Part shown: in pieces, positions 63,601 through 64,000 of the stretch
How positions within the stretch are numbered: the stretch's first letter is position 1
How the letters are laid out: every line of letters begins with the position of its first letter
Assembly: GCF_963576545.1 (NCBI RefSeq)
Contig: NW_026870455.1
Coordinates: 186,001-250,000, forward strand
Source of the DNA: Limanda limanda
Taxonomy: Eukaryota; Chordata; Actinopteri; Pleuronectiformes; Pleuronectidae
DNA: 64,000 bases
Direction of reading: 5' to 3'
Notes under the pieces: model-generated
The model's database searches: none
The model's input: only the letters and a program-made list of their open reading frames with translations
What the model was told of the DNA's origin: nothing
Translations under genes and position numbers: made by a program

Positions 63601-64000
63601 CAATGCTTCCAAAAAAGGCTTATCTTCCCGTTTCCAGCTGTTTAGTGACATTTGGGATGATGTGTGATGAAAAATTCAAGAATTTAACCTTTTCTTCCAA
63701 AAAAAGTCAGATCTCCCTGTTTCCAGCGCTTTTCTGACACTGGAGCTGATATGTGATGAAAAAGTCAAAATGTTAACCATTGCTTCCAAAAAAGGCTTAT
63801 CTCCCCGTTTCCAGCTGTTTAGTGACATTTGGGATGATGTGTGATGAAAAATTCAAGAATTTAACCATTTCTTCCAAAAAAGGCTTATCTCCCTGTTTCC
63901 AGCGCTTTTCTGACACTTGGGCTGACATGTGATGAAAAAGTCAGAAATCTTAATCAATGCTTCCAAAAAAGGCTTATCTTCCCGTTTCCAGCTGTTTAGT
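57685..64000 (+). repeat. Third, more divergent copy of the 12.3-18.65 kb segment (right end open)
   Basis: It matches about 12,340-18,650 at 45,348 bp, changing to 45,349 after an extra A near 58,207. It also matches 40,690-47,000 at about 16,999 bp. Shared rare variants are GGCGTATC (58,305 region), ATTAGAGATT (60,131) and GCTTTCATG near 61,600. Unlike blocks P and Q it shows several differences: AAAAAAATGC near 58,207, GGCTTATC joined to AACCTTTTC near 58,728, GGCCTATC near 59,189, GTGATGAAAA where 14,066 has GTGAGGAAAA, and normal bases at the ATTCACG, AATCGTAATC and GATGATTTG sites. It therefore separated earlier. Confidence 0.8.

Larger units (their letters stand above)
1..64000 (+). 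repeat. Satellite DNA array, ~177-bp A-B dimer, about 361 tandem copies
   Basis: The same ~177-bp unit starts at 1, 178 and 356 and continues in register to the last base. Each unit holds two related halves, A (88 bp) and B (89 bp), always in the same orientation. Single dimers vary between 176 and 178 bp, mainly through changes in A-tract length. I saw no inversion, no inserted mobile element, no unique spacer and no A-A or B-B neighbour. Both ends of the window cut the array, so its full size is larger than 64 kb. A nucleosome-sized, highly homogeneous array with higher-order duplications is characteristic of eukaryotic centromeric or pericentromeric heterochromatin. The location is inferred; the repeat structure is seen directly. 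I do not recognise the family or species, and no stretch of the window lies outside the array. Confidence 0.98.

Noticed and set aside
1..64000. CRISPR array
   Set aside because: The units are contiguous repeats without unique spacers, the repeat is far too long, and no cas gene is present.
1..64000. Primate alpha satellite or another named centromeric repeat
   Set aside because: The unit length is close to some known families but I recognise no sequence similarity beyond the half CENP-B box, so a name would be a guess.
1..64000. Evenly phased A-tracts giving intrinsic curvature
   Set aside because: The tracts in a dimer are spaced about 59 and 29 bp apart, not at clear multiples of the helical turn. 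I could not compute curvature.
1..64000. A hidden gene, transposon or origin interrupting the array
   Set aside because: I followed the A-B register through the whole window and found no break long enough to contain one.

Overview
The whole 64,000-base window is one uninterrupted satellite DNA array. I see no real gene, RNA gene, mobile element, CRISPR array or unique sequence in it. The basic unit is about 177 bp (176-178) and consists of two diverged halves in the same orientation: A (88 bp) and B (89 bp), roughly 80% identical to each other by hand alignment. A and B alternate strictly from the first base to the last, giving about 361 dimers (64,000/177). The first dimer is 39% G+C. This design (a nucleosome-sized unit, long homogeneous arrays, higher-order duplications) is typical of eukaryotic centromeric or pericentromeric heterochromatin. 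I cannot name the species: I do not recognise the repeat as a known family.

Layout. Positions 1-22,740 form a first large unit that is open on the left. A second version follows at 23,567-51,090. The two agree in two collinear blocks: 1-6,125 matches 23,567-29,691 (shift 23,566) and 6,290-22,740 matches 34,640-51,090 (shift 28,350). Between these blocks the second version carries 27 additional dimers, most of them explained by a 3,899-bp tandem duplication (26,231-30,129 and 30,130-34,028). A region at 22,741-23,566 holds a local 354-bp (two-dimer) expansion. From 51,091 to about 57,685 the array is a mosaic of shorter shared pieces. From about 57,685 to the right end a third, more divergent version of 12,340-18,650 begins (shift 45,348-45,349). 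Smaller nested periods of 9, 10, 11 and 22 dimers are visible inside the large units.

Subtypes. B occurs in two 5' forms (GGCTTA with six A, or GGCAGATC usually with seven A) and two 3' forms (B1 with TTGGGCTGAC, B2 with TGGAGCTGAT). Their combinations act as bar codes for following the duplications. Motifs kept at fixed positions include a minus-strand TGGAAACGGG matching the 3' part of the CENP-B box, and CCAAAAAAGG, an exact CArG-box consensus. Both matches are visible in the sequence; any binding or function is inference.

Many open reading frames of 60-128 codons exist, mostly on the minus strand. They are by-products of a repeat whose length is a multiple of three and are not annotated as genes. 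All identity statements come from comparing diagnostic variants by eye, not from a full alignment.
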